From assembly GCA_039933635.1 (NCBI GenBank), contig JBDTNQ010000025.1:1-40468 (forward strand): a stretch of DNA of 40,468 nucleotides, read 5' to 3'. Positions 24,511-32,034 of this stretch are shown piece after piece. Numbering within the stretch: position 1 is the stretch's first letter; the number at the start of each line of letters is the position of its first letter. A program made the translations under genes and the position numbers. The notes under the pieces were generated by a model. The model worked only from the letters and a program-made list of their open reading frames with translations. It searched no databases and had not been told where the DNA came from. This DNA is from JBDTNQ01 sp039933635 (GTDB lineage: Bacteria; Acidobacteriota; Vicinamibacteria; Vicinamibacterales; SCN-69-37).

Positions 24511-25191
24511 ATGATTCCTTCCCCCGGCGGGAGGAGGACGCGCCCGTTCTGTCGTCGCGACCGCTTCGCCGATCGGTCGCTGGTGACGCTGCTTGCCGTG
24601 CCCGTCCTGATGGCAGCCGCTGTGGTTCTCGGCGCACGTTCGATCCCGGCGGTTTCCTGGCGCTGCCGCCGACGCGCCAGACCTGGGAAGACGAGGAGCC
24701 GCGCTATTGGCGCACCGTGGCCACGCTGGAAAACACCGTCAGCGCCCTGGAGCGGCTGACGGACCGGCAGAAAGTGATCGTGTACGTCGGGCCGGGTGTG
24801 CCACGTGATAGCTACGACAACATTGTGCGTGCGATGACGGCCTTCTTTCGAATGGCGGAACGCGCCAACGTCGTCGTCTATACGTTCGATCCGACGGCCC
24901 TGGACACGCTCCAGGACTACGTCTACGGCAAGGCTCTTCTGGGCTCCCGTCTGGCTCCAAGGCTGGAGCCGCCGCTGATGTCGAACCTGGTGAGCACCGC
25001 ACAGAAGAAGGCCTCCGAGGTGGTGAGCCAGGCGCTCGAATTCTCGGCCTCCGTTGCCGACAACACCGGCAGCCGGCGGTGGCGCAGATGTTCGCCGACA
25101 CCGGACGGCAAGTTCCACGAGGTGATGGTGACGGTCAATTCGGCCCGCTGTGTCCGTGCGCGCGAGGCGCGGGTACTACTACCACCGGTAG
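24511..25191 (+). pseudogene. Decayed VWFA-related domain gene
   Basis: Pieces of a VWFA-related protein survive in different frames. A signal-peptide-like start (RSLVTLLAVPVLMAAAVV) begins at ATG 24511. Near 24620-24640 the homologous frame shifts to one reading GGFLALPPTRQTWEDEEP, then LTDRQKVIVYVGPGVPR and RANVVVYTFDPTALDTL, the usual second half of the A-domain. After SVADNTG a block is missing and the reading resumes at TPDGKFHEVMVTV. The typical ending VSVRARRGYYYHR lies in another frame and stops at 25189-25191, so a second frameshift lies near 25145. The N-terminal half of the A-domain is absent. A working copy of the family lies at 18202-19125, though it is not a close match. Confidence 0.7.
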
Positions 25192-25496
25192 TGCTCGGGC
25201 CGAGCGCGCTGGGACCCTGTAAGGCGTTCCGTACAGTGAAACCAATGGTCCCGCCTGGATCACGCGTTTCGAACCCTGCGCGCCTCGGGCCGGTGAAACG
25301 GCGCGGATAACACGCTCGCTTCGGCCCATCGGCATCGCCGGCCATTCCGCTCTGCAAGACGACGACGCACGGTTGGATTCCTTACTTGCCCCGGGCGGCC
25401 CACCGGTGCCACCCTGTCTGCGCTTATACATGCACGAAGTGCGATCGGCTTGGATTACGCCTGAGCCGACGAGGATTCTGTAGGAGGGACGTCCCG
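25192..25496 (+). other. Intergenic region before the catabolic operon
   Basis: This 305-nt stretch follows the VWFA pseudogene and precedes the epimerase gene. I find no supported gene. No clear promoter pair stands out, although transcription of the next operon may start here. A good ribosome-binding site (TAGGAGGG at 25481-25488) lies at its end. Confidence 0.5.
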
Positions 25497-26381
25497 ATGC
25501 AAGTCGCGATGCACAACTGGATGCGGGCAGAGCCGATCGAGGTCACGATTGCCCGGCTGGCCAAATGTGGCTATGACGCCATGGAGATCAGTGGCGAGCC
25601 GGAGCGGTATGACACGAAGCACGTCGGCAAGCTGCTGAAAGATCACCGGCTGACCTGCTGGGGCAGCGTGACGCTGATGATGGGCGACCGCAACCTGCTG
25701 ACGGCCAACGAGGCCAATCGAGCGATGTCCGTCAAATACGTCCGGGACACCATCACCATGGTGAAGGAACTCGGCGGCCAGGAAATTACGATCGTGCCGT
25801 GCACGGTCGGCAAGCTCACCCCCGAAGCCTCGCCAGAGGAAGAGTGGAAATGGGCGGTGGAGAGCCTGAAGGCCTGCTACGAGCACGGCATGAAGGAAGG
25901 CGTGCGGCTGGCGATCGAGCCGCTCAACCGCTTCGAGACCTATTTCGTCAGCCGATCGGACCAGGCCTTGTTGTTGGCCGAGACCGTTGGCCCGCAGTGC
26001 GGTGTCTGTCTCGACGCGTTCCACATGAACATCGAAGAGAAGGACATGTTCGAGGCCATCCGTAAAGTCGGCAAGCGGCTCAACGACTTTCACGTGGCCG
26101 ACAACAACCGCATGGCCTGCGGGATGGGCGCGCTCAACTGGGGAAAGATCATCGCCACGCTCAAGGAGATTGGCTACGATGGCGCCCTCACCGTCGAATT
26201 CGTCGCGCCGGTCGATCGCACGCCTGCCAATCCGTACAAGAACGCCATGGAGCAGGGGCATGTCGAGCTGTCTGCCGACGAACTGAAGTTCATGGTCGAC
26301 CACGGTACGGGCAATCTCTCCGACGAGTTCTACTCGTGGCTCGTGGACGAGACGATCAAGACGCTCAGGAAGAATATGTAG
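25497..26381 (+). CDS. Sugar (phosphate) isomerase/epimerase, TIM barrel
   Basis: This 294-residue TIM-barrel enzyme is of the AP-endonuclease-2-like superfamily, closest in pattern to D-tagatose 3-epimerase / ketose 3-epimerases. Likely metal and catalytic residues are Glu in AIEPLNRFETYF, Asp in CLDAFHMNIEE, His in DFHVADNNR and Glu in TVEFVAP, spaced as in those enzymes. It lacks a signal peptide and acts in the cytoplasm. ATG 25497 is preceded by GGAGGG with 8-nt spacing. It is the first gene of a run with the UPF0261 protein, FAD oxidase and Fe-S protein. The exact sugar is unknown. Confidence 0.87.
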   Translation: MQVAMHNWMRAEPIEVTIARLAKCGYDAMEISGEPERYDTKHVGKLLKDHRLTCWGSVTLMMGDRNLLTANEANRAMSVKYVRDTITMVKELGGQEITIVPCTVGKLTPEASPEEEWKWAVESLKACYEHGMKEGVRLAIEPLNRFETYFVSRSDQALLLAETVGPQCGVCLDAFHMNIEEKDMFEAIRKVGKRLNDFHVADNNRMACGMGALNWGKIIATLKEIGYDGALTVEFVAPVDRTPANPYKNAMEQGHVELSADELKFMVDHGTGNLSDEFYSWLVDETIKTLRKNM

Positions 26382-26383
26382 AC

Positions 26384-26437
26384 GTTGTCCCCGACGTACG
26401 GGTTGTCCCCGACGTACCGGTCGTACCCGTCGTACCC
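26384..26437 (+). repeat. Three tandem 18-nt units between the epimerase and UPF0261 genes
   Basis: GTTGTCCCCGACGTAC occurs at 26384 and again at 26402; a third unit at 26420 reads GTCGTACCCGTCGTAC (three changes). The period of 18 nt is six codons, and in the frame of the following gene it would encode VVPDVR-VVPDVP-VVPVVP. It fills the gap directly upstream of ATG 26441, where no ribosome-binding site is visible. Confidence 0.85.
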
Positions 26438-26440
26438 GAA

Positions 26441-27676
26441 ATGAAATCCGTCCTCCTTATTGGCACCCTCGACACCAAAGGCCCGGAGATCGCGTACCTG
26501 CGCGATCGCCTCCGGGCCCTCGGTGTCGGTACGATCGTGGCGGACTCGGGAATTCTCGGTGAACCGCTGGATATCGTCCCGGACGTGACTCGTGAAGAGG
26601 TGGCCCGGCTCGCGGGGACGACGATCGACGCGTTGCGCCAGGCGGGAAGCCGCGGCAAAGCCGTGCACGGGATGCTGCCCGGACTGCGCGCGCTCGCGTT
26701 GAATCTGTACGCGGACGGTCGTCTGCACGGCGTCGCGACCCTGGGCGGCGCTGAGGGTGCCGTGCTGGGGGCCAGCGCGATGATGTGCCTCCCCATCGGC
26801 GTGCCGAAGTTCATCGTCACCCCCATCGCGTCGGGTCACCGGAAGTTCGGGCCCCTCATCGGCACGAAGGACATCATCGTCATCCATTCGGTGATCGACA
26901 TCCTGGGGTTGAACCCCATCAGCACGACGATCTTCGACAACGTTGCCGCGGCGCTTGCCGGCATGGTGCAGCACGGGCACGTGCTCGAGATCACCGGCGG
27001 CCAGCGGCGCGTGGGCGTGACGATGCTGGGGCAGACGACGAAGGGTGTGATGGTGGTGCGCGACGAACTCGCGAAGCATGGCTACGAAGCCGTGATCTTC
27101 CACGCGAACGGCGTCGGCGGGCAGGCGATGGAAGAGCTGGCCGAGCAGGGTCTGTTCGACGGCATCATCGACTACACGACCAATGAGCTGAGCGGCGAAA
27201 TCCAGCACGGGTTCCATGATGCGGGTCCGGAGCGGCTGCGACGCATTGGCCGGCTCGGTCTTCCGCAAGTGGTGGTGCCCGGTGGACTCGACTTCGCCAC
27301 GCATGGACGGGTCGAGTCCATTCCACCGACGCTGCGCGGGCGCGCCGAGTATTTTCACAATCCCGAGTTCACCCTCGTGCGAACCTCCACCGACGAGATG
27401 CGTGAGATGGGGCGGCGATTCGCCGAACGTCTGAACGAGGCCACCGGACCGGTGGCGGTGATGGTGCCGACGGCCGGCCTTTCCATTCCCAATGTGCCGG
27501 GTGGGCTGTTCTGGGATCCCGCGGCGGACGCGGCCTTTCTCGACGCCGTGCGCGCGAACCTGCGGCCCGGCATCGAGTTGTCCACATACGATCTGCACGT
27601 GAACGATGCCGCGTTCGCGCAGCTGACGGCCGAAAAGTTCGTGCAGCTGATGCGCGGACACGCATCGCAAGGTTGA
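26441..27676 (+). CDS. Tm-1-like ATP-binding domain protein (UPF0261)
   Basis: This 411-residue protein belongs to UPF0261, related to the ATP-binding part of the plant virus-resistance protein Tm-1; no enzymatic reaction is settled for the bacterial members. The start MKSVLLIGTLDTKGPEIAYLR is the family signature, followed by GVATLGGAEGAVLGA, FIVTPIASG, LGQTTKGV and HANGVGGQAMEEL. ATG 26441 fits the family start, yet it has no visible ribosome-binding site; the frame is open upstream through the 18-nt repeats into the end of the epimerase gene (GTG 26336), so a longer start with a Val-Pro-rich leader cannot be ruled out. The FAD oxidase gene follows after 4 nt. Confidence 0.9.
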   Translation: MKSVLLIGTLDTKGPEIAYLRDRLRALGVGTIVADSGILGEPLDIVPDVTREEVARLAGTTIDALRQAGSRGKAVHGMLPGLRALALNLYADGRLHGVATLGGAEGAVLGASAMMCLPIGVPKFIVTPIASGHRKFGPLIGTKDIIVIHSVIDILGLNPISTTIFDNVAAALAGMVQHGHVLEITGGQRRVGVTMLGQTTKGVMVVRDELAKHGYEAVIFHANGVGGQAMEELAEQGLFDGIIDYTTNELSGEIQHGFHDAGPERLRRIGRLGLPQVVVPGGLDFATHGRVESIPPTLRGRAEYFHNPEFTLVRTSTDEMREMGRRFAERLNEATGPVAVMVPTAGLSIPNVPGGLFWDPAADAAFLDAVRANLRPGIELSTYDLHVNDAAFAQLTAEKFVQLMRGHASQG

Positions 27677-27680
27677 TTTC

Positions 27681-29123
27681 ATGTTCAAGCCTCTGACAGA
27701 AGACGTTCGCCGCTCGCTCGAGGCCATTGTCGGGTCCGATCACGTGTCCACGCGTGATACGGACCTGTTGACCTATTCAGTCGATGCGTACTGGATGCCG
27801 CAGATGTGGCTCGATCGCGGCCGGCGCACGCCGCCGCCCGACGTCATCGTGCATCCGGGCAGCACTGAGGAAGTGGCCGCGATCATTCGCATTGGTAACG
27901 AGCACCAGATGCCTGTGATTCCGTGGGGCGGCGGCTCGGGCACCCAGGGCGGCGCGCTGCCGATTCATGGCGGCATCATGGTCGACATGAAGCGGATGAA
28001 TCGGATTCTCGAGATCAACGACCGATCGTTCACGGTGCGTGCGCAGGCCGGCGTGAACGGGGGCCAGCTCGAATGGGCGTTGAACGATCGCGGCCTCACG
28101 CTGCCGCACTATCCGGCGTCCGCCAACTGCGCCACGCTCGGTGGCTATCTCGCGCCGCGCGGTTCCGGCACGATCAGCACGAAATACGGCAAGGCCGAAG
28201 ACCTCGTGATGAACATGGAAGTGGTGCTCGGCGACGGCACGATCATCCGAACGCCCGAAGTTCCCCACCACGCGTCCGGTCCGGATTTCATGCGCCTCTT
28301 CCTCGGCTCGGAAGGCACCTTCGGCATCATCACCGAGGCGACGATGCAGATCACGCGTTTGCCCGAGGTGCGCTTGTTCCGCGCCCTGCTGTTCAAGGAC
28401 GTGGCGACCGGTATCGAGATGGGCCGGCGGCTGATGACCGATCGGCTGGAGCCGCTTGTCATCCGCATGTACGACGCGCCATCGACGAAGCTCCTGGTCA
28501 AGCGCGTCCTGGGCTACGAGCTCGACGGGGCGTACATGATCATCGGGTTCGATGGCTTTGCCGACATCGCCGCGCTGCAGGAGCAACGCGCCATGCGAAT
28601 TGCCGAAGAGCTTGGCGCTCAGGATCTCGGCCGCGAGCCGGGCGAGAAGTGGTGGGAGAAACGATACGACTTCTACTATCCACCGCACTCGCTCAAGTTT
28701 CCGGCGATGTACGGCACGATTGAGACCGTCGCGACCTTCGACAAGATCGAGAAGCTCTACAACGCAAAGAAGGAAGCGATCGAGGGCACGTTTGGCCATC
28801 TCGGCGTCGGGTACATCGGGCACTTCTCACACTGGTGGCGCTGGGGCGCGAGCCTCTACGACCGATTCCTGCTCAAGGAGGCGCCGCAGGATCCTGCCGA
28901 GGCGCAGGCGCTCCACGACAAGATTTGGGACGTCGCGGTACACACCTCGCTGGCCAACGGCGGCATGGCCAATGAGCATCACGGCGTGGGGCTCAAGCTG
29001 AGCCGTTTCATGCCGGCGCAATACGGTGCCGCGTGGCCGCTGCTCGAACGCATCAAGGACGCTATGGACCCGAATCGCATCATGAATCCAGGCAAGGTCG
29101 GATTTGAGAGGAAGTCGTCGTGA
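27681..29123 (+). CDS. FAD-linked oxidase (GlcD / alkyl-DHAP synthase-like)
   Basis: This 480-residue flavoprotein is of the PCMH/VAO type. The FAD-binding half has PDVIVHPGSTEEVAAI, the WGGGSGTQGGALP pyrophosphate loop, and GSEGTFGIITEATM. The C-terminal cap has GYIGHFSHWWRWGASLYDRF and the NEHHGVGLKLS motif near the end, as in alkyldihydroxyacetonephosphate synthase and D-2-hydroxyacid dehydrogenases. It ends with DPNRIMNPGKVG. It most likely oxidises a 2-hydroxy acid and passes electrons to the Fe-S protein encoded next, whose start overlaps its stop by 4 nt. The pairing resembles GlcD-GlcF. Confidence 0.9.
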   Translation: MFKPLTEDVRRSLEAIVGSDHVSTRDTDLLTYSVDAYWMPQMWLDRGRRTPPPDVIVHPGSTEEVAAIIRIGNEHQMPVIPWGGGSGTQGGALPIHGGIMVDMKRMNRILEINDRSFTVRAQAGVNGGQLEWALNDRGLTLPHYPASANCATLGGYLAPRGSGTISTKYGKAEDLVMNMEVVLGDGTIIRTPEVPHHASGPDFMRLFLGSEGTFGIITEATMQITRLPEVRLFRALLFKDVATGIEMGRRLMTDRLEPLVIRMYDAPSTKLLVKRVLGYELDGAYMIIGFDGFADIAALQEQRAMRIAEELGAQDLGREPGEKWWEKRYDFYYPPHSLKFPAMYGTIETVATFDKIEKLYNAKKEAIEGTFGHLGVGYIGHFSHWWRWGASLYDRFLLKEAPQDPAEAQALHDKIWDVAVHTSLANGGMANEHHGVGLKLSRFMPAQYGAAWPLLERIKDAMDPNRIMNPGKVGFERKSS

Positions 29124-30226
29124 CCGCGGTCCAGCGACCCACTCCAGACGAGACCACTGAAGGCTGCCGGTACTGCTGGATGTGCCGGCAGGCCTGTCCC
29201 GTAGGGCACGTCACCGCGCGCGAGACGTATACGCCCCACGCCTGGGCGCTGACGATCGAGTCGGTACGACGCGGCCAACTGCAGTGGACGCCGGAAACCA
29301 CCGGCGTGCTGTACGCGTGCGCTGACTGCGGCCTCTGTCAGGCGCACTGCGTGACCGACCGTCCGCTGCCCGAGGCCATCGTCGCCGCGCGAACCGGGGT
29401 GGTGGCGCGTGGCGAGGCCGTGCCGGTCGTGCGCGCGATTGATGAGAAGCTCCGCGCGTATGCCAATCCGTATCGCGACGAGGCGCCGGTCTCCAGTGGA
29501 AACACGGGCACGACGGCGCTGTTCGTCGGCGATGCCGGCCAGCATCTTGGCGCCGGCGAGATCGCAGCGGCGACGGCGTTGTTGTCTGCCGCGGGCCGAA
29601 AGGTCGTGCCGATCTGCGAGGGCCGATCGAGCGGTCTCCTTGCCAGTTCGATCGGGTTGCGTGACACCGCGGCGATGCTCGCGGCTCGAGTGATCGACGA
29701 GGTCGCGCGCACCGGCGCGACCGAGGTGCTGGTGCTCGGCGCCGGGGATCGATGGACGTTCGACCACGTGTACCCGTCGCGCCTGGGCGTCACGTGGCCG
29801 GCCGGCGTCACCGTTCGCGATGTGGCCGACGTCCTCGTGGATGCGCAGCTGCAGCGTCAACTGTCCTTGCGGCCGGTGGATGCCGGAATCTATGCCTATG
29901 TCGATCCGTGTCATGCGGCGCGGACGGGCCGTTCGCGCCCTGCGCCTCGCACGCTGCTCAGGGCCGCGTTCGGCGGCCCACAGGCGCGCGAGTTGTTCTG
30001 GCGCGAGCATCGCGGCCATCCGTGTGGGTCGGTGGGTGGGCTCCAGTTCACGCATCCCGAGATCGCGAGCCGTCTGAGCGACGCTCGGCTGGCGGACGGT
30101 AAGGCGGCCGGTGCCACCTGGCTCGTCACGGACGATCCGGCGTGTCTGCATCATCTGCGCGGGCGCTCCACTGAGGGTGGCGTGCCTGTGCGGGGACTCT
30201 ATGAGGCGCTCGCGGAACGGCTGTGA
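29120..30226 (+). CDS. 4Fe-4S (Fe-S) oxidoreductase subunit, GlcF-like partner
   Basis: This 368-residue protein starts with two ferredoxin-type cysteine sets: CRYCWMCRQACP at about 16-27 and CADCGLCQAHC at about 67-77, enough for two 4Fe-4S clusters. The C-terminal part is a degenerate form of the cysteine-rich domains of GlcF/HdrB-type proteins, with VDPCHAARTG, GHPCGSVGG and DDPACLHHL. It starts at GTG 29120 inside the stop of the FAD oxidase gene (GTGA), so the two subunits are coupled. It likely carries electrons from the flavin to the respiratory chain; no membrane segment is visible. Confidence 0.87.
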   Translation: MTAVQRPTPDETTEGCRYCWMCRQACPVGHVTARETYTPHAWALTIESVRRGQLQWTPETTGVLYACADCGLCQAHCVTDRPLPEAIVAARTGVVARGEAVPVVRAIDEKLRAYANPYRDEAPVSSGNTGTTALFVGDAGQHLGAGEIAAATALLSAAGRKVVPICEGRSSGLLASSIGLRDTAAMLAARVIDEVARTGATEVLVLGAGDRWTFDHVYPSRLGVTWPAGVTVRDVADVLVDAQLQRQLSLRPVDAGIYAYVDPCHAARTGRSRPAPRTLLRAAFGGPQARELFWREHRGHPCGSVGGLQFTHPEIASRLSDARLADGKAAGATWLVTDDPACLHHLRGRSTEGGVPVRGLYEALAERL

Positions 30227-30275
30227 CGGGCCACCCGGCTGATCGGGTTCCGCCATGCAAAACCCGAGACGGCCC

Positions 30276-30300
30276 TCAGGCCGCAACTACGGCCTGATTT
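30276..30300 (+). terminator. Terminator-like hairpin after the Fe-S gene
   Basis: TCAGGCCG and CGGCCTGA (8 bp) enclose CAACTA and are followed by TTTC. It is placed 50 nt after the stop of the catabolic run and before the promoter of the PQQ-type genes. The T-run is short. Confidence 0.55.
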
Positions 30301-30332
30301 CGCGCGGCGCCCGTCTGAATGGGTGGTCCGTC

Positions 30333-30359
30333 TTTACTTCGTAACCTGCGGCTTACAAT
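30333..30359 (+). promoter_or_regulatory. Promoter candidate for the PQQ-type propeller genes
   Basis: TACAAT at 30354-30359 is a good -10 box; TTTACT at 30333-30338 is a fair -35 box at 15-nt spacing (CTTTAC at 30332 gives 16). It lies between the terminator-like hairpin and the ATG at 30444, leaving a leader of about 80 nt. Confidence 0.45.
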
Positions 30360-30443
30360 CGAGCCCACGACGAAAGGCCAACCTCGCGTCCCACCCGCAC
30401 CGGGTAGGACACGAGCGGCGTGTGCCACGCGAGAGGGATATCT

Positions 30444-32018
30444 ATGCGAGTGCAGAAGCTACTGGCGGCGTTGGTGCTGTTGTCCACCGCCACGGTCTGG
30501 GGCGCGGACTTCCTCACTGAGGGCGTCGACAACGGGCGCACCGGTTGGGTGAAGGACGAGAAGATCTTCACGACCGCGAACGCGAAGGACATCAAGCTGC
30601 TATGGAAGCTGAAGCTCGAGAGCACGCCTCGAGCGATGCACAATCTCTTTGCTCCGCTGATTGCGGAGCGCGTCACGACGCCGCAAGGCCCGAGGGAACT
30701 CGCCGTCGTCGCTGGCGTCACCGATGATCTGTTCGGCATTGACGTGGCGACCGGCAAGCAGATCTGGCACCGGCACTTCGACACCACGCTGACGAACCTT
30801 GCGCCGGTCAACAACACGCTGTGCCCGGGCGGTCAGACGGCGGTGCCGACGATGGCTCAGACGTCGCCGGGGGTGTACACGATCTACGCCGTCTCGTGGG
30901 ATGGCCGTCTGCGACAGGTGAACCTGGCTGATGGCGCGGAGATCGTGCCGGCCGCGAAGTTCATTCCGTCCAACGGCAAGCCGTACGCATTGAATCTCAA
31001 GGACGGCGTCATCTACACCGCCAGCGCCCAGGGCTGCGGCGGCGTGACCAACTCCTTCTATTCGTATGACCTCGCCTCGAAGCGGGCGAGCACGTTCATT
31101 CCGGCGGGTGGCGGCCTCTGGGGCCGCCGCGGCGCGTCGGTGGCGCCGGACGGCACGGTGTTTCTCGGAACGGGCGACGGCCAGTTCAACCCGGTGACCA
31201 AGAGCCTCGGCAACGCGATCGTGGCGGTCAAACTCGACGCGAACAAGCAGTTGCAGCTCGTGGATTACTTCGGCGCACCGAACGCGAACTGGCTCTGGCG
31301 TCGCGACCTCGACGTCAACACGACGCCCGTGCTCTTCGACTATCGCGGCCGCAAGTTCATGGTGGGCACGAGTAAGGAATGCCGCATGTGGCTGCTGGAT
31401 CGCGACGCGATGGGCGGTGACGACCATCGCACCGCGCTCTCGCAGACGTCGCTGCTCTGCAACGACGCGCAGGCGTTCGATGGGCGTGGGATCTGGGGCG
31501 CGCTGAGCGCCTGGCAGGACAGCGCCGGCGCGCAGTGGGTACTCGCGCCCTTCTGGGGACCGGTGAGCAAGGAGTTCACGCCGCCGATCACCTACGGCCG
31601 GCCGACCCACGGTGGTGTGGGCGCGTACAAGGTTGAACAGCGGGCCGGCAAGTGGCAGCTCACGCCCGCGTGGCTGTCGCGCGATATGAACCTGGCCGAA
31701 GAGACCGTGATCGCCAACGGCGTGGTCTTCGCGTATGACGCGGGCGAGGACGCCACGCAGGTCGTACAGGATGCGGCGTGGGATGAACCCGGCGGCCCGC
31801 GGTACGGCGGCGGTCTCAGCAGCGGACCCGATCGGCGTATTCCGGGATCGAAGTTCGCCACGCTCTATGCGCTCGACGGACAGAGCGGCAAGGAGCTCTG
31901 GTCGAGTGGCACGCGGATCACGTCGTGGAATCACTTCAGTGGGTTGACCGTTGCCAACGGCCGCGCATACATCGCGACGTTCGACGGCATGTTGTATAGC
32001 TTCGGCATCGCCCGGTAG
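30444..32018 (+). CDS. Exported PQQ-type beta-propeller repeat protein
   Basis: This 524-residue protein has a signal peptide (LLAALVLLSTATVWG, cut before ADF) and a body of propeller blades typical of PQQ-dependent dehydrogenase-like proteins, such as GIDVATGKQIWHRHF, YALDGQSGKELWSSG and the opening NGRTGWVKDE. Cysteines occur in NTLCPGGQTA and AQGCGG, as in the next protein. I do not see the full set of catalytic residues of a quinoprotein dehydrogenase, nor a heme CxxCH site, so activity is uncertain. The start ATG 30444 has AGAGGG 6 nt upstream. The neighbour at 32035 is a diverged paralogue 16 nt downstream. Confidence 0.85.
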   Translation: MRVQKLLAALVLLSTATVWGADFLTEGVDNGRTGWVKDEKIFTTANAKDIKLLWKLKLESTPRAMHNLFAPLIAERVTTPQGPRELAVVAGVTDDLFGIDVATGKQIWHRHFDTTLTNLAPVNNTLCPGGQTAVPTMAQTSPGVYTIYAVSWDGRLRQVNLADGAEIVPAAKFIPSNGKPYALNLKDGVIYTASAQGCGGVTNSFYSYDLASKRASTFIPAGGGLWGRRGASVAPDGTVFLGTGDGQFNPVTKSLGNAIVAVKLDANKQLQLVDYFGAPNANWLWRRDLDVNTTPVLFDYRGRKFMVGTSKECRMWLLDRDAMGGDDHRTALSQTSLLCNDAQAFDGRGIWGALSAWQDSAGAQWVLAPFWGPVSKEFTPPITYGRPTHGGVGAYKVEQRAGKWQLTPAWLSRDMNLAEETVIANGVVFAYDAGEDATQVVQDAAWDEPGGPRYGGGLSSGPDRRIPGSKFATLYALDGQSGKELWSSGTRITSWNHFSGLTVANGRAYIATFDGMLYSFGIAR

Positions 32019-32034
32019 GCGGAGGATATTCCTG

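Noticed and set aside
22991..24637. 548-codon open frame on the minus strand opposite the receptor gene
   Set aside because: It lies inside a clear beta-barrel gene and reads as biased low-information sequence.
20666..25243. Shared 7-mer TGAAACC upstream of the receptor gene (20666-20672, reverse) and the epimerase operon (25237-25243) as a common operator
   Set aside because: Two 300-nt regions are expected to share several 7-mers by chance, and the flanks do not align well.
24511..25310. Two intact small genes at 24511-24759 and 24717-25310
   Set aside because: Both frames are pieces of one VWFA-related gene broken by frameshifts; the tail of the second frame past 25150 has no family match, while the true ending lies in another frame.
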